From Triglochin maritima (Eukaryota; Streptophyta; Magnoliopsida; Alismatales; Juncaginaceae): a DNA stretch of 64,000 nucleotides. Shown here one piece after another: positions 1 through 12,598 of this stretch. The position numbers were made by a program, and so were the translations under genes. Each line of letters begins with the position of its first letter. Positions within the stretch are counted from its first letter, which is position 1. The DNA is taken from NCBI GenBank assembly GCA_963682175.1, contig OY821784.1, positions 36,747,621 to 36,811,620 of the forward strand, in the 5' to 3' direction. The notes below the pieces were generated by a model. The model was given only the letters and a program-made list of their open reading frames with translations, was not told the origin of the DNA and made no database searches.

Positions 1-123
1 GAGAAAACTGATGTAGATGAGAAAAAAAGTTGATGGAAGAGAGAGAATTTCATTTTTTCCTTCTCGATTTTGCCAGCCTAACAACAAAAGTATACATGTG
101 TGTGTATATATGTATATATATAT

Positions 124-553
124 AGTGAAGATCTAGTGAGTCGAGGGTTTTTCTTATTTAGTTTAAATCCCCTACAATCTCACCATTGAATTTTATTTAT
201 AGTTAATCTCACTATTAATTAGCATAACCGTTTTTCTCTTAATCTACCGTACAATTTCAGATGAATGGTGGATATGGTGGGGGCTTAAAATAAGAAATTA
301 AGCTTCAAGCTCACTAGATAATTCATGTATATATATATATACACAGGAATTCTCTAGTGAGCCCAGAACTTAATTTTTCTAAATTAAGCCCCCACAATAT
401 TCACCACTCATTTCAAATTGTAAGGTAGATTAAAATAAAAACGGTTATGCTAATTAGAAGTGAAACTAACTGTAAATAAGATCTAATTGTGAGATTGTAA
501 GGAGCTTAAACTAAATTTGATGAGCCTTGAGCTCACTATAACTTGACCCTATA
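124..553. repeat. Head-to-head pair of related MITE-like repeats
   Basis: Two similar segments of about 200 bp lie in opposite orientation (about 124-330 and 349-553). Each has a TAGTGAG-type edge, then an AATCTCACC-like block, a GTTATGCTAAT/ATTAGCATAAC block and an edge with a GGGGGCTTAA motif. A third, more diverged copy lies at about 34203-34425. They are separated by a short TATATA tract. No coding capacity is seen; a non-autonomous DNA element family is inferred. Confidence 0.6.
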
Positions 554-599
554 TATATATTCAATGGAACGACGACTAAGACAAATGAAGGTGATATGG

Positions 600-1285
600 T
601 GATTTTTAGGCGAGGAAGTCATTAGTATCGTTCAGTGTCGGACATTGAAGTAAGGAAAATTGGAATTTGTAAGCTGTAAAAATTAAAGCGTGACAATCTG
701 TGTGGGCCAAAATTTAAAGGCTCAAAACTAAAGGGTTAAAATTATAAGAAACCTAAAAATCAAATGATGTCAAAACCCGAAGATATGCGGACAATTTCCT
801 AAAATCCAAGGAGATCACTTAAATGCTCTTGGTTGTATGTGTACCACTCTTGTGCGAATAAGAATATGGTCACAAGTGATTAGACTATAGTTGAGAACTC
901 AGAACAAAGAAATAAAAGTGGACATGACAAGCCTTAAAAGGATTTGGATCCTCAACGATTGTGGAAGAATTGCAGAAGTCTAATCTTGGAAGAATCACTC
1001 AAAATGGGCAAAATATGGAAATGAGAAAGTGAGAGATTGATTTGCACAATCAAAGATTCAAAGTGGTTCAAACATTGGAGAAATAAATCTTTGGTTGGGT
1101 GATCGGCAATCATAGCCTTGATTTGTCCCTCACTGAATTTGAATCAAATTTAATTGTATTGTCAATTAAGGAATTGATGACAAGTAAGGAATAACTGATC
1201 GTCATAAATCACTCCGCCATATATGAGGCCTTTGGACATTTTTACTTGCTTGTCGTTCAGAAACAATTAATTACGCCTTTCATTA
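600..1285. other. Non-coding stretch, nothing recognised
   Basis: AT-rich DNA without a convincing reading frame, RNA gene or terminal repeats. No function can be assigned. Confidence 0.5.
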
Positions 1286-1292
1286 TTATTTT

Positions 1293-1903
1293 TGACTATT
1301 CATACTAATGTCATTAAGTTTTTTATTTTCTTAGATTTATGTCATTCCGTTAAGTATCATCCGTTACCGTTAACCATGTTTCAATTTTTGGTTGACAATA
1401 AACTTTAAAAAAAAGTTTAACTAGAATAATTAATTAGTCACTAATATCACAGTTATTGTTAACTAAAATAGTTAGATTAACTTAACATCTCTTCTCTCCT
1501 CACACAACAAATCCATCACCGTCACCAAACTATTCTCCTCTCTTCTCTCTCTCCTATCCGATTATTACACATGAGACCCTCTGCTCCCCTGTGCCGGCCA
1601 CAAACCCTACTTTGCCTTCCAGAGGACGTCGCGACCGGCCGGATCGGGTGGAAGCCGAGAATAAGTGGAAGACGGGTTCAGTGGAGGTCTCTTAGGATTT
1701 GTGGGTTTTCGGAAGGATAGTGAAGAGAAGAGAAGAGAAGATAGAGAAAGAGAATGAAGTAAGGTTAATTAATTTTTAATTTAACGGTGTTAACTGTTAG
1801 GGAGAGTTTACTGTTATTTTAACCGAAAAATGGATCCCACAAAAATATTAATGACATAAAACTAAGAAAATTAAAGTTTAATGTCACTAGTATAAATAGT
1901 TAA
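1293..1903. mobile_element. MITE with about 60-bp terminal inverted repeats
   Basis: The left end (ACTATTCATACTAATGTCAT and onward) is matched in inverted orientation by the right end (ATGTCACTAGTATAAATAGT), and similarity continues inward for roughly 60 bp. The interior (about 1480-1780) is CT-rich then GA-rich and has no transposase frame. It looks like a non-autonomous DNA transposon. The superfamily is not settled because no clear target duplication was found. Confidence 0.6.
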
Positions 1904-1905
1904 AA

Positions 1906-2839
1906 AGTGATGGTAAATTAATGCACTATAGTACGTAGCAGCGAAGAAAAAAAATATATTTTTAAATCGTTAGGGTCCTAATCAGTGACCAATTACTATA
2001 ATTGCTGATAAATTGAAGAAAATAAAAGAATATTTTTCCTATACTATGCGCAACCATATCAAAATAATGAATTATCATAATAATGATTATCACTTTTGTC
2101 CATAATCCTTTTTCCAACCATCACGGAGGCCAGAGCCGACCAGCAACGTTGTGTTGGCATAGTGCTTGGGAATTGCTTCAACTAATTCCTATTTTATGGT
2201 TCATTGGAAAGTTCTCTAACGCTTCAATATATTCCAATAACATAATTCATCATTTGGAATGTAAAATACAGATTACAGAAGTAATGCATCAAAGAAGTTT
2301 AAATACTTTTTTCCTTTTTCGTTTTGCAAGTACAAAGCCTGCGAAGTATATGAATCCAAATTGCCAATGTTTCTTCGGTAATTACGTGTAGTAACATGGA
2401 AAGTGTACAATTTTCAAACAAAAAAAATCACCCACTTTTCGTTCCTTGCATCCCAAACAATCAAACAAAAATCTTTATCTAACTTTGTCATTTCCTTTGT
2501 GGAAGAAAAGGGTTAGCATGATTTCAGTTATTGCCGTTCTATTAAAGATTAGTTGGCCCACCCCTTATAATAAACAATAACGAACTTTTTGTGGGCCTTA
2601 TTGCAACAGATGTAACCCGTCTAGTATACGTCTTATACATGTCAAAAATAGTGTCAATGTTGTATATTGCCAATAACGCATAATTTTCACTAATAGGGTA
2701 ATTTGTCTTCGATCTTTGTCGTGGTGAAGTGCAACTATGATGGTGGGAAAAGAAAGATGGGAGAAGTATATATTATTGAGTTCCTTTTAATTCCAATGTC
2801 TTTTTTCCTAACTAAGAAATTTTTAGGTTTTGTTTGTAG
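1906..2839. other. Intergenic, no gene recognised
   Basis: Contains one 102-codon open frame (2083-2391, +) with no recognisable family. Codon use and surroundings do not favour a real gene. The rest is AT-rich and unremarkable. Confidence 0.4.
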
Positions 2840-2847
2840 GTAGCAAT

Positions 2848-3465
2848 TAGGGTTGTAAATGGGTAAGGTCAAAATTATTTAACCGTCTTAACCGAATGAA
2901 CGAGTATGGTCATGAATTGTAAAAATCATAATATTTTAATAAATGAACGGATAAGGATTGTAAAAGTCATAATCGTTTAATAAATGAGTGGGTAATGATA
3001 CATGATTTCCGTCATCCGTTTAACTGTTTAACCGCGAAACATAATGAAGATTTATAATATTTTGTTATATATACTATATACATATAATTTTTTGTATTAT
3101 TATTTTCAAAGATACCCCAAAACTTCAAAGACTGAATTTTTGGAGATTTTTATTATAAATTTATGGATGTTTGATGTTTAAATATTGTAAGTATTATAAG
3201 TTTAATTTGTTATCTGTTTATCCCTTTGACAACTTTATGTCTATTTAACTATTTATCCAATTCTTATATCAATTTTAGTATCCATTAAGTTTTAACCATA
3301 TATCCATTTAACCGCCCAAAACCGTTTAATTAAATAAAATAAGTAGGGTCATGGGTAGAGGTCAAAATAAACGAGTTTCTGACTAAATCGTGAACTGTTT
3401 AATTAGGCGGGTAAAATCATGGGTAAGTCTTATAACCGCCCATGAACCGCCAATTTACAGCCCTA
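2848..3465. mobile_element. hAT-type non-autonomous element, 618 bp
   Basis: The ends read TAGGGTTGTAAATGGGT and, inverted, AATTTACAGCCCTA. They are flanked by a perfect 8-bp duplication GTAGCAAT (2840-2847 and 3466-3473). An 8-bp TSD with TAGGG-type ends is typical of hAT elements. The interior repeats AACCG/ACCGTTTAA motifs and lacks a transposase. Confidence 0.85.
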
Positions 3466-3599
3466 GTAGCAATACAAGATATGATGAAGATTTGAGGTTG
3501 GAAAGACAAACTCACAATTGTTTGTCTCTAAAAAAATTACTCGCGGTGAATGTCCTTCCGCATGTTAAGAATCTAACACCAATCCAAGTCCAATAAAGA

Positions 3600-4020
3600 A
3601 ATATCATCTAAGGTAATTAGTATGCCCAATCTAAGTGAAACTTTAAAGTTTTCTCACTCTAGAATTTTCTTTCTTCTCCGTATCTTGGAGAACTCTAGAA
3701 TATTCAAACACTAGAAGTTTTCAAGCTCTCCACAAATTTTCATCCACTCATATAAATAGGGGTTTCCAATATCATCTCATGCATCGCAAACAAGAATTGA
3801 TCTCCACTACTACAAAGAGAGTTGTGGTTGTGTTAGTTAATGAGTGTGTATTATTGTAATAAAGTGGGTCTTGTATAAGAGTGATTTTTGAAGTAGAAAT
3901 AGTAGTTGTGAGTATGTCTAACAATGTAGATATTATGTAAGTATAAGTTGCAGTATTATAAGATTAATTGTTATAAGTAGAAGCTTACGTTTCATTTATC
4001 TTCGGTCTCTTCTTCTCAAC
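3600..4020 (+). repeat. LTR-like segment, forward copy
   Basis: About 420 bp resembling the region at 5270-5870 in inverse orientation. It shares a CTCTAGAATTTTC block, a TATAAATAG TATA-like box (near 3751), a CTCCACTACTAC block and a GTGTGTATTATTGTAATAAA polyadenylation-like block. That order (TATA box, then AATAAA) fits a retrotransposon LTR, probably a solo or fragmented one. The match between the copies is clear by eye but diverged. Confidence 0.55.
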
Positions 4021-4034
4021 ACCACATCCCTTTT

Positions 4035-4208
4035 TAGGGGTGAGAATCCGGTCCGGACCGGACCTGATCGGATCGGATTGGTTTGGACCGAAGACCAAAA
4101 ATTTTAATATAAGAAAACAAAAACCAGACCAGACCGGAAATTTCAAAAGGTCCAGACCGGAACCCGGACCGGACCGGACCGGACCAAACCGGATTTTGCA
4201 CACCCCTT
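4035..4208. mobile_element. hAT-type MITE, 174 bp, CGGTCCGG-rich
   Basis: Begins TAGGGGTGAGAATCCGG and ends CCGGATTTTGCACACCCCTT. It is flanked by near-identical 8-bp sequences TCCCTTTT (4027-4034) and TCCCTTGT (4209-4216). The interior is built of GGTCCGGACC-like palindromes, so the element is highly self-complementary and gives mirrored open frames on both strands, which are not genes. It belongs with the element at 33182-33416. Confidence 0.75.
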
Positions 4209-4216
4209 TCCCTTGT

Positions 4217-5060
4217 ACTTCAAATATGTGAACACAAAGGGAAGGGAGAATGAGTTATGGCTTAATTTTCCCTTCATCGGTATTCTTTTGTATAAAATAT
4301 CAAGAGTTGATAAGAATTGAAAATTGTACGAACTGTACTTGAGTCATAGCCTTTGGCGGTCGACCGTTCCTTAATCGGTCGACCGAACCGAGTCCAAAAT
4401 TGCCCAATGGTCAACCAAACTTATCGATCCGGTCGACCGAACTTATGCAGAAATGCATCATGCAAGTTTCTGTTTTGTGTATATTACACAATCTTACTCA
4501 TTTCATCCCAACAGCTATAACTCTTTAGGAGCTTATAAATAGAGTTGTAAAACACATTTTAACACAACTCTCCCACTACTATTTATCTAATACATTAGAG
4601 AGAAAACTTCACACACTCAAAAGCTCAAAAACCTTCCACACGTAGTAATCAATTTCATATTCTACTCAAGTGTACTCAAGATTAGAGAGTGTTGCTCCAC
4701 TCAATCATTGTCAAAGAAGCAAGGGTCTTGGTGAAAGCCCAAGACAAGAGTATAGACTTCGGTGAGAGTCCGAAGTGTCCCTCTCAGATTGTGAGAGGAG
4801 AAGCCAAGCTCGGCGATGGTTGTTCGCGAGCTTGAAGATTGTAAAGACGTTCTCTCCCGGCCCGGAACGGGGAGTAGTTAGTGAAGTTGTGAGAGAAGCT
4901 CGGTGATCCGAGCGGAGCTTGCAAGAGAGGACTAGAACCCGGGTGGGGTGCCGAACCTCTATAAAAATCCCTCGACTCCTTGTAGGTTGCTTGTCTTTCC
5001 TTACTTGCTTATTTATTTGTTTAAATTCCGTTGCATATACTTGATCAATTAAACAAGTAG
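4217..5060 (+). mobile_element. Copia-like LTR fragment with serial hairpins
   Basis: Contains three CGGTCGACCG-type palindromes (about 4360-4440), a TATAAATAG box (about 4533), and from 4725 to 4915 six consecutive short stem-loops. The style (TATA box followed by a GC-rich, hairpin-rich R/U5-like leader) resembles plant Ty1/copia LTRs. No primer-binding site or coding domain is preserved, so the assignment is inference. Confidence 0.5.
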
Positions 5061-5269
5061 ATAATTATTTTAAAAGTGATTAGAATTAGATACCCTCACT
5101 ATCCTATAGTTCGTACATTCCTTTCTAGTATAAACTGAGAAATTTCAAATACGTTCGTTGCTTTGACTTAAAGGATTTTACGACCACTCAAAGAAACACA
5201 TATGCAAAGACTGAGGTGGTGGAATTATGAAACACTTCTTTTACCAAAACGGTAAGCAAGAAACTCAAT

Positions 5270-5890
5270 CTTCTTGAAAGTATGATATTGTTATGAAATT
5301 GATTATTTGCAACTGTTGAGTAGAAGATACTCGAAGATAGATGAAATATATGTTTGTATTTATAACAATTAATGTTACAATACTACAACTTACACTTACA
5401 CACTATCTACCTTGTGAGACACACTTACAGCTACTCTTTCTACTACTAAATTCACACTTACACAAAACATTTTATTACAATACACACTCTCTAGCTAACA
5501 CAACTAAAAAATTCACTCTTTATAGTAGTGGAGACTAACTCTTACTTAAGATGCTTAGAATGAAGGTTAATACCTCTATTTATAGTAGTAAATGAAAGTA
5601 TGTGGAGAGTGATAAGTTTCTAGAGTGGAGACTTCTAGATATTATGGAAAAATCTAGAGAGAGAAATCTAGAGTAAGAAAACTCTAGAATGGGGCATCTT
5701 GGATCGGATCTACTAATCACCTTATATAATATTTCTCTCTTGGGCTTGGATTTGGGTTGGTGTTGGATTCGTAACATAAAACTCTAGAATTTGACTTCTT
5801 GGATCGGGTCTACTAATCACCTTATATAATATTTTTCTCTTGGACTTGGACTTGGACTTGGACTTGGATTTGGGTTCACGTTGGATTCTT
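5270..5890 (-). repeat. LTR-like segment, inverted copy
   Basis: Reverse-complement relative of 3600-4020. It carries an internal direct duplication: a block with CTCTAGAAT, CTTGGATCGG and TCTACTAATCACCTTATATAATATTT (read as separate pieces) occurs at about 5685-5775 and again at 5780-5870, the second followed by a GGACTT microsatellite-like run. No gene is present; open frames here are incidental. Confidence 0.5.
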
Positions 5891-7330
5891 AAATTAACAT
5901 GAAAAGAGACGGAAATAAATTGAGAAGTAAGTGGTCTCACTTGTAAAAGGAGATCACACATATTTTTAATCACTTGTTAATAGGAATTATACTAAGCCCA
6001 TGGTGAGATCTATAATACTTGATTGGAAAAATTACAATACATATAAATGAGAAAGTTACGTTACTAAAGTCAGATGCAACCATAAAGCGAGAGGTGACTC
6101 ATCCACTCTTTTGTAAGAATTTCATAACATATATATGTGATAATGAGGCACATGCTGACATGCATACGATTTTTTTAAAGATGTATATGTGATAATGATG
6201 AAGAATAAAAATTGAAAAAAAAATCCCATAACTAACATAATTTTAATTATTAAAAAATCATGAAAGATCTATACCCAATCACTTAGTCATTGTTTAGAGA
6301 TGTAACACTTATTCTTTCATGAAGAATCAAGTCATTCTAAACTTAAATGACAATAACACATGATTTATTACTGCCTGAACCTATCTATCGAAGGGTCGAT
6401 TTGTAATTACAATATGTACGGAACTGATATGGGAATAACATCTAGCTGAACATGAAACATGCTTGAGATTACACATTATAATTACAGAATGGCGTGATTA
6501 AAGTCACACACAATGATTACAAATTGTGATTAAATCATGTAATTATTACAATTTGTACAGGAACCTGATGAGCTAAATGTAGTTCTCATATCCCGTTTCT
6601 ACGAGTTCTTCCCAAACCTTTGTAGCTTAATGCTGAATTAACAAGGTGCTGATTTTGCATTTGATAAATAGAAATAGAAGACCTGCATTCGTTGTATGAT
6701 CCAATAAACTCATGTATGTGAAAACTAATATAGAAAACGTTGACGGCTAAAGTAGTGTCAGGCTAATAATAATATTTCAAAAAAAAATCTAACTTGAACG
6801 GCTCATTCTCCAAAAAAAATGTGATGGAAGAGCATACAATTCAAATGAACAACTTGCTATATTACATCTTAAGCTCAAAAGACAGAGTGCTCTAACTGTA
6901 ATAACGTTTGGCAACAAAATAAAAGGTTGCGAAGGGTCTATTTAACTTACCTCACTGTAGACATTGAGGACTCCATGTCAATTGGAAATAACCAAACATA
7001 TGATAATATGCCTAACTAATACACGGAATTCAAATGTAAATTTAGTTATGGGAGACTGAGGATATGCGTTAACTAATGGTAACACACAAAGATCGAGTTC
7101 CATTAATTGTGGTGAAATAAGAACAGGCACAAATACAACTTATCAATCTTTACAGAGGCAATTGCATAAACCTGTTTCGAACAGAATCAACACTAATGAT
7201 CAAGAAAGCAAAAGTTTTGTCCATCATAGTTTCTGTAACCGTTACTTAAATGTTTGTAACTACTACATACATTCTTGTAATTACCACATACAAGACCAGG
7301 TAATCTTCTTATCTTAGAATCGTTAAATCT
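5891..7330. other. Intergenic, no gene recognised
   Basis: AT-rich sequence without long frames, terminal repeats or RNA gene signatures that I can support. Part of it may be 3' flank of the minus-strand coding remnant at 7334-7591. Confidence 0.4.
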
Positions 7331-7333
7331 ACT

Positions 7334-7591
7334 TTAGACATCAAATCTACAAAGAGAAGTATGAAAACAACTATGCTTACATTTTGATAATGAAAACAAG
7401 CTCCGCAATGCAGAATATGTAATCATTAACAACCTTTGTATGTAGAGTATTGTTCGGAAATCGGAAATATCCTCAGATGTAATGGGCTGCAGACTCTTCA
7501 AAGGGTCGATCGAAATCGTATCCATCCACAAGCTGCAGGATAGAGGATCCTCCCTGGCATCAAACTCAAAAATCTCTGTGATTTCACAAGT
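7334..7591 (-). pseudogene. Coding-like exon remnant next to hAT insertion
   Basis: Reading on the minus strand from the hAT boundary at 7591, an open frame includes peptides such as CEITEIFEFDAREDPLS and LWMDTISIDPLKSLQPIT and runs to a stop at 7334. The composition looks like real protein rather than chance. The frame continues across the insertion: counting the duplicated 8 bp once, it joins the open frame ending CYHEFLNDDTN on the far side (8567-8640). A GTTGTT donor-like site follows the codons for ILYIQ. I do not recognise the family. It may be a broken gene or a transposed fragment. Confidence 0.4.
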
Positions 7592-7599
7592 GTTTGTAT

Positions 7600-8558
7600 C
7601 TAGGAAGCACGGACAGTTCTAAACGGTTTTCGTGTCCGAGTCGTGACCGTGTCGAACACCTACACTCGGACACGCCTTGGACACGTCAGGTGGCGTGTCC
7701 GGGACTGTTTCGAGATTTCACAATGGTAAGACACGGCTAGGGCACGGGAGGGACACGGTGTCCACATTTGGACACGACAATGTTTGTGAATTTTAGAAGT
7801 TTTTGGGGTTCTTTTAAAATTTCAAAACTTTCGGTTTAATATTGAAAATTTTCAAGACTTAAAAGTTAAAACCCAATGAACACATTTCTTCCACCGCCGT
7901 TTGGAGAAACCCTAACCCATCTTCTTCTTCTTCCAGCGACTCCAACCTCTCCGGTTCACAAGTTCTTTTCAGTTGTCTCAACGTCCACTACCTTCTCAAT
8001 TTTGCTTCTGTTCAGATGTCTCAACGTCCACGACCTTCTCACCTTTGCTTCTGTTCAGCTGACTCAACCTCCACGACCTTCTCATACCCATAGTTTTATG
8101 GCTTCTTATGATGCAATTGAGTTAGTCATCCACTTTGTTAACTTAGATTTAATATAAATTGAGTTTATGCTGATAGGTATTGTAATAAGGAATGACTTGG
8201 AGAATCACCTAACCGTGTTCCACCACACAAAGATGCTAAAATATCCAAGGAAAAAAACAAGTCTTCGTAGTTACTTCCCACTTGCTGATGAACGAAGGCA
8301 AGCAGTCCTTGGGTTTGCTAGATTTTTAGGGATGACAGACGCATTTGGAACGTTTGATTCACTACATGATAGAGGTGCAAGTATATTTGATTCACTACAT
8401 GATAGATTTGGAACATTATTTTATTACAAGTATATTAATTTTTACTTATATGTATTATAATTTTTAATTATAAATTTAATGTCGTGTCCGTGTCCTAATT
8501 TTTAGAAAAATGTCGTATCCCCGTGTCTGTGTCCCGTGTCCGTCTCCGTGTTTCTTAC
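7600..8558. mobile_element. hAT-type element, 959 bp, GTGTCCGTGTC-rich ends
   Basis: The ends are CTAGGAAGCACGGACA and, inverted, GTAAGAAACACGGAGAC. They are flanked by a perfect 8-bp duplication GTTTGTAT (7592-7599 and 8559-8566). Subterminal regions repeat GTGTCCGTGTC/GGACACG. The interior (7876-8460) has short open frames (93 and 97 codons) with no recognisable transposase, so the element is non-autonomous. Confidence 0.85.
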
Positions 8559-8566
8559 GTTTGTAT

Positions 8567-8699
8567 CATCGTTCAAGAACTCGTGGTAGCAAATATAGAA
8601 GAAGAGGATTATAAACATTACTTGATAGAACATCTTTCTCGTACCAAAAAATGAAATGGAATTAGCTCCTATGAAGCAAACCAAAAAATGCAGGCCCAA
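8567..8699 (-). pseudogene. Second part of the coding-like remnant
   Basis: Minus-strand open frame starting at 8699 and running into the hAT element at 8566, with hydrophobic residues (for example VMFIILFFYICYHEFLN). Its end lines up in phase with the frame at 7334-7591 if the hAT element is removed. Part may be intron read through, with a possible acceptor just upstream of the codons for FLND. No family recognised. Confidence 0.3.
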
Positions 8700-9256
8700 A
8701 GTATGAATTAGCTCCTATGATGAAATGGAAATATCTTGAAATCAACACCTGTAATTCAAAGAAAACGCGAGAATTGCAGCAAATTTGTGACACAAAGAAT
8801 AACTATTGCAGTCTGTATACAAAGAAAACTTTTTAGCAGTGAAGAAATTTCTGTTTTTTAATGGTTCGTTCTACTTCCTAATTTATAAATAGTTTAGAAG
8901 GACCTTCAGAAGTGCACTCCATGTTTGTTTTCATTACCATGATGGATATGTGCTGAAGAAGTTAATAAAAAAAATTCAAAAAAAGAAGAAGAATTGGTTC
9001 AAGCAAAAGTTCTTTTAAAAAAGGCGATTTTTTTAGCCATATTATATTAAAATCAGAATCTTCATTTATGATATCCTTTTTGCATGTGATCACCAAAATC
9101 TTCATTTATGATATCTTTTTTGCATGACTGCATTTGCTCCAAAATTTTATAATGGATCTCCTAAAACTGTCGATCATAATATCAGAAACCGAAACAAGTG
9201 TTATAGCAGCGAAATTGTCTCATATCATAATATGTATAGTCATAATGTCATATGGT

Positions 9257-9999
9257 TGTAATATCCGGAATTTTTTAGTTGAGATAATAATCAAATATCT
9301 TAATGGACTAATTAAGATTGTTGGATGATTGTGTGGTTTTAGGAGAAGATGAAATTTTGAGAAGAATATTGAGAAGAAAAAGATGGAGATTTTGAGGCAA
9401 GTACTGATTCGTTATTCTTCAGTTTCATATCATGTCTGTCTCTCTTGATATTCGTAGTTGCTTGCATGTTGAGCATTAATATTGATTTTATGAATGTGCA
9501 TATGATTGCATGGTGGTGTTTCGGTCGACATGTCTTGTGGCTGTGTGTATGTTTCTGGCAGAGCAACTTAGGAAAGAGCTGCCTAGCGGACAGCGTGGAG
9601 CCACCCGAGAGAGGAAATGGCTGCCTGTCGTTAGTGTGAAGCTACCAGGTGTGCGTCTGACTGATTGATAGATTTCAGAAGCACGGGATGTGGTCGAATC
9701 CGAATGGGGGTTCCAGATTGTTATGCATGCATTTTATTTGTGATGCATGTCTCTTGATTGTGTTCATTGACTGAATGTCATATTCTGTATTATTTTCCAC
9801 ATGATTATGATTCTGATTGATTGATGGTTGGTACTTGCGGGCTGTCGAGCTCACAAATTGTTGATTATATTTTTCAGATTAATTATGGGCCTATCAGATG
9901 GATTTAAATATCAGAGTTCGCAGCGGTCAGGATCGCGGATCGTATCTTAACGCACCGGGTTCGGGCGGGTGAGCAGTTGTCCGGGCTCGGGGCGTTACA
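9257..9999 (+). repeat. LTR 1 of the concatemer (outer 5' LTR)
   Basis: Differs from LTRs 2-4 only in its first half, for example CCGGAA instead of CCTGAA near the start, GAGATAATAA instead of GAGGTAATAA, GTCTTGTGG instead of GTCATGTGG, and GCACGGGATG instead of GCACAAGATG. After about 9690 it is identical to LTRs 2 and 3. Confidence 0.9.
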
Positions 10000-12598
10000 A
10001 ATGGTATCAGAGCAATACGATTCTCGGAATTAGTCGGGATTTGGATTTGAAATAAAAATTTGATTGAATTAGAATTTGAGAAATTGAATTTAGAAGTATT
10101 GACTATTGATTTAAATGTGAATTTTGACTTGGTTGGATTTGCTACCAAATTATTAATAAATAATGAAAGATGAATTTAAAGATATTTGGACTTGAGTTCA
10201 AATGTGAATTTGGATTTGGTTGGATTGATTATCCAAATTATGAGCGATAAGTGGTGTTAGGTTTTTAGATTTGATAAATAATGAGTTGAAAATTTTGTAT
10301 TGATTTGTTTGGATTGAGACAGTATTGAGATCAAATTTCGAGGACGAAATTTCTTTTAAGGATGGTAGAATGTAATATCCTGAATTTTTTAGTTGAGGTA
10401 ATAATCAAATATCTTAATGGACTAATTAAGATTGTTGGATGATTGTGTGGTTTTAGGAGAAGATAAAATTTTGAGAAGAATATTGAGAAGAAAAAGATGG
10501 AGATTTTGAGGCAAGTACTGATTCGTTATTCTTCAGTTTCATATCATGTCTGTCTCTCTTGATATTCGTAGTTGCTTGCATGTTGAGCATTAATATTGAT
10601 TTTATGGATGTGCATATGATTGCATGGTGGTGTTTCGGTCGACATGTCATGTGGCTGTGTGTATGTTTCTGGCAGAGCAACTTAGGAAAGAGCTGCCTAG
10701 CGGACAGCGTGGAGCCACCCGAGAGAGGAAATGGCTGCCTGTCGTTAGTGTGGAGCTACCAGGTATGCGTCTGACTGATTGATAGATTTCAGAAGCACAA
10801 GATGTGGTCGAATCCGAATGGGGGTTCCAGATTGTTATGCATGCATTTTATTTGTGATGCATGTCTCTTGATTGTGTTCATTGACTGAATGTCATATTCT
10901 GTATTATTTTCCACATGATTATGATTCTGATTGATTGATGGTTGGTACTTGCGGGCTGTCGAGCTCACAAATTGTTGATTATATTTTTCAGATTAATTAT
11001 GGGCCTATCAGATGGATTTAAATATCAGAGTTCGCAGCGGTCAGGATCGCGGATCGTATCTTAACGCACCGGGTTCGGGCGGGTGAGCAGTTGTCCGGGC
11101 TCGGGGCGTTACAAATGGTATCAGAGCAATACGATTCTCGGAATTAGTCGGGATTTGGATTTGAAATAAAAATTTGATTGAATTAGAATTTGAGAAATTG
11201 AATTTAGAAGTATTGACTATTGATTTAAATGTGAATTTTGACTTGGTTGGATTTGCTACCAAATTATTAATAAATAATGAAAGATGAATTTAAAGATATT
11301 TGGACTTGAGTTCAAATGTGAATTTGGATTTGGTTGGATTGATTATCCAAATTATGAGCGATAAGTGGTGTTAGGTTTTTAGATTTGATAAATAATGAGT
11401 TGAAAATTTTGTATTGATTTGTTTGGATTGAGACAGTATTGAGATCAAATTTCGAGGACGAAATTTCTTTTAAGGATGGTAGAATGTAATATCCTGAATT
11501 TTTTAGTTGAGGTAATAATCAAATATCTTAATGGACTAATTAAGATTGTTGGATGATTGTGTGGTTTTAGGAGAAGATAAAATTTTGAGAAGAATATTGA
11601 GAAGAAAAAGATGGAGATTTTGAGGCAAGTACTGATTCGTTATTCTTCAGTTTCATATCATGTCTGTCTCTCTTGATATTCGTAGTTGCTTGCATGTTGA
11701 GCATTAATATTGATTTTATGGATGTGCATATGATTGCATGGTGGTGTTTCGGTCGACATGTCATGTGGCTGTGTGTATGTTTCTGGCAGAGCAACTTAGG
11801 AAAGAGCTGCCTAGCGGACAGCGTGGAGCCACCCGAGAGAGGAAATGGCTGCCTGTCGTTAGTGTGGAGCTACCAGGTATGCGTCTGACTGATTGATAGA
11901 TTTCAGAAGCACAAGATGTGGTCGAATCCGAATGGGGGTTCCAGATTGTTATGCATGCATTTTATTTGTGATGCATGTCTCTTGATTGTGTTCATTGACT
12001 GAATGTCATATTCTGTATTATTTTCCACATGATTATGATTCTGATTGATTGATGGTTGGTACTTGCGGGCTGTCGAGCTCACAAATTGTTGATTATATTT
12101 TTCAGATTAATTATGGGCCTATCAGATGGATTTAAATATCAGAGTTCGCAGCGGTCAGGATCGCGGATCGTATCTTAACGCACCGGGTTCGGGCGGGTGA
12201 GCAGTTGTCCGGGCTCGGGGCGTTACAAATGGTATCAGAGCAATACGATTCTCGGAATTAGTCGGGATTTGGATTTGAAATAAAAATTTGATTGAATTAG
12301 AATTTGAGAAATTGAATTTAGAAGTATTGACTATTGATTTAAATGTGAATTTTGACTTGGTTGGATTTGCTACCAAATTATTAATAAATAATGAAAGATG
12401 AATTTAAAGATATTTGGACTTGAGTTCAAATGTGAATTTGGATTTGGTTGGATTGATTATCCAAATTATGAGCGATAAGTGGTGTTAGGTTTTTAGATTT
12501 GATAAATAATGAGTTGAAAATTTTGTATTGATTTGTTTGGATTGAGACAGTATTGAGATCAAATTTCGAGGACGAAATTTCTTTTAAGGATGGTAGAA

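Noticed and set aside
3985..4231. Mirrored frames rich in RSGPD-like repeats
   Set aside because: Produced by GGTCCGGACC palindromes of a hAT MITE, not by a gene.
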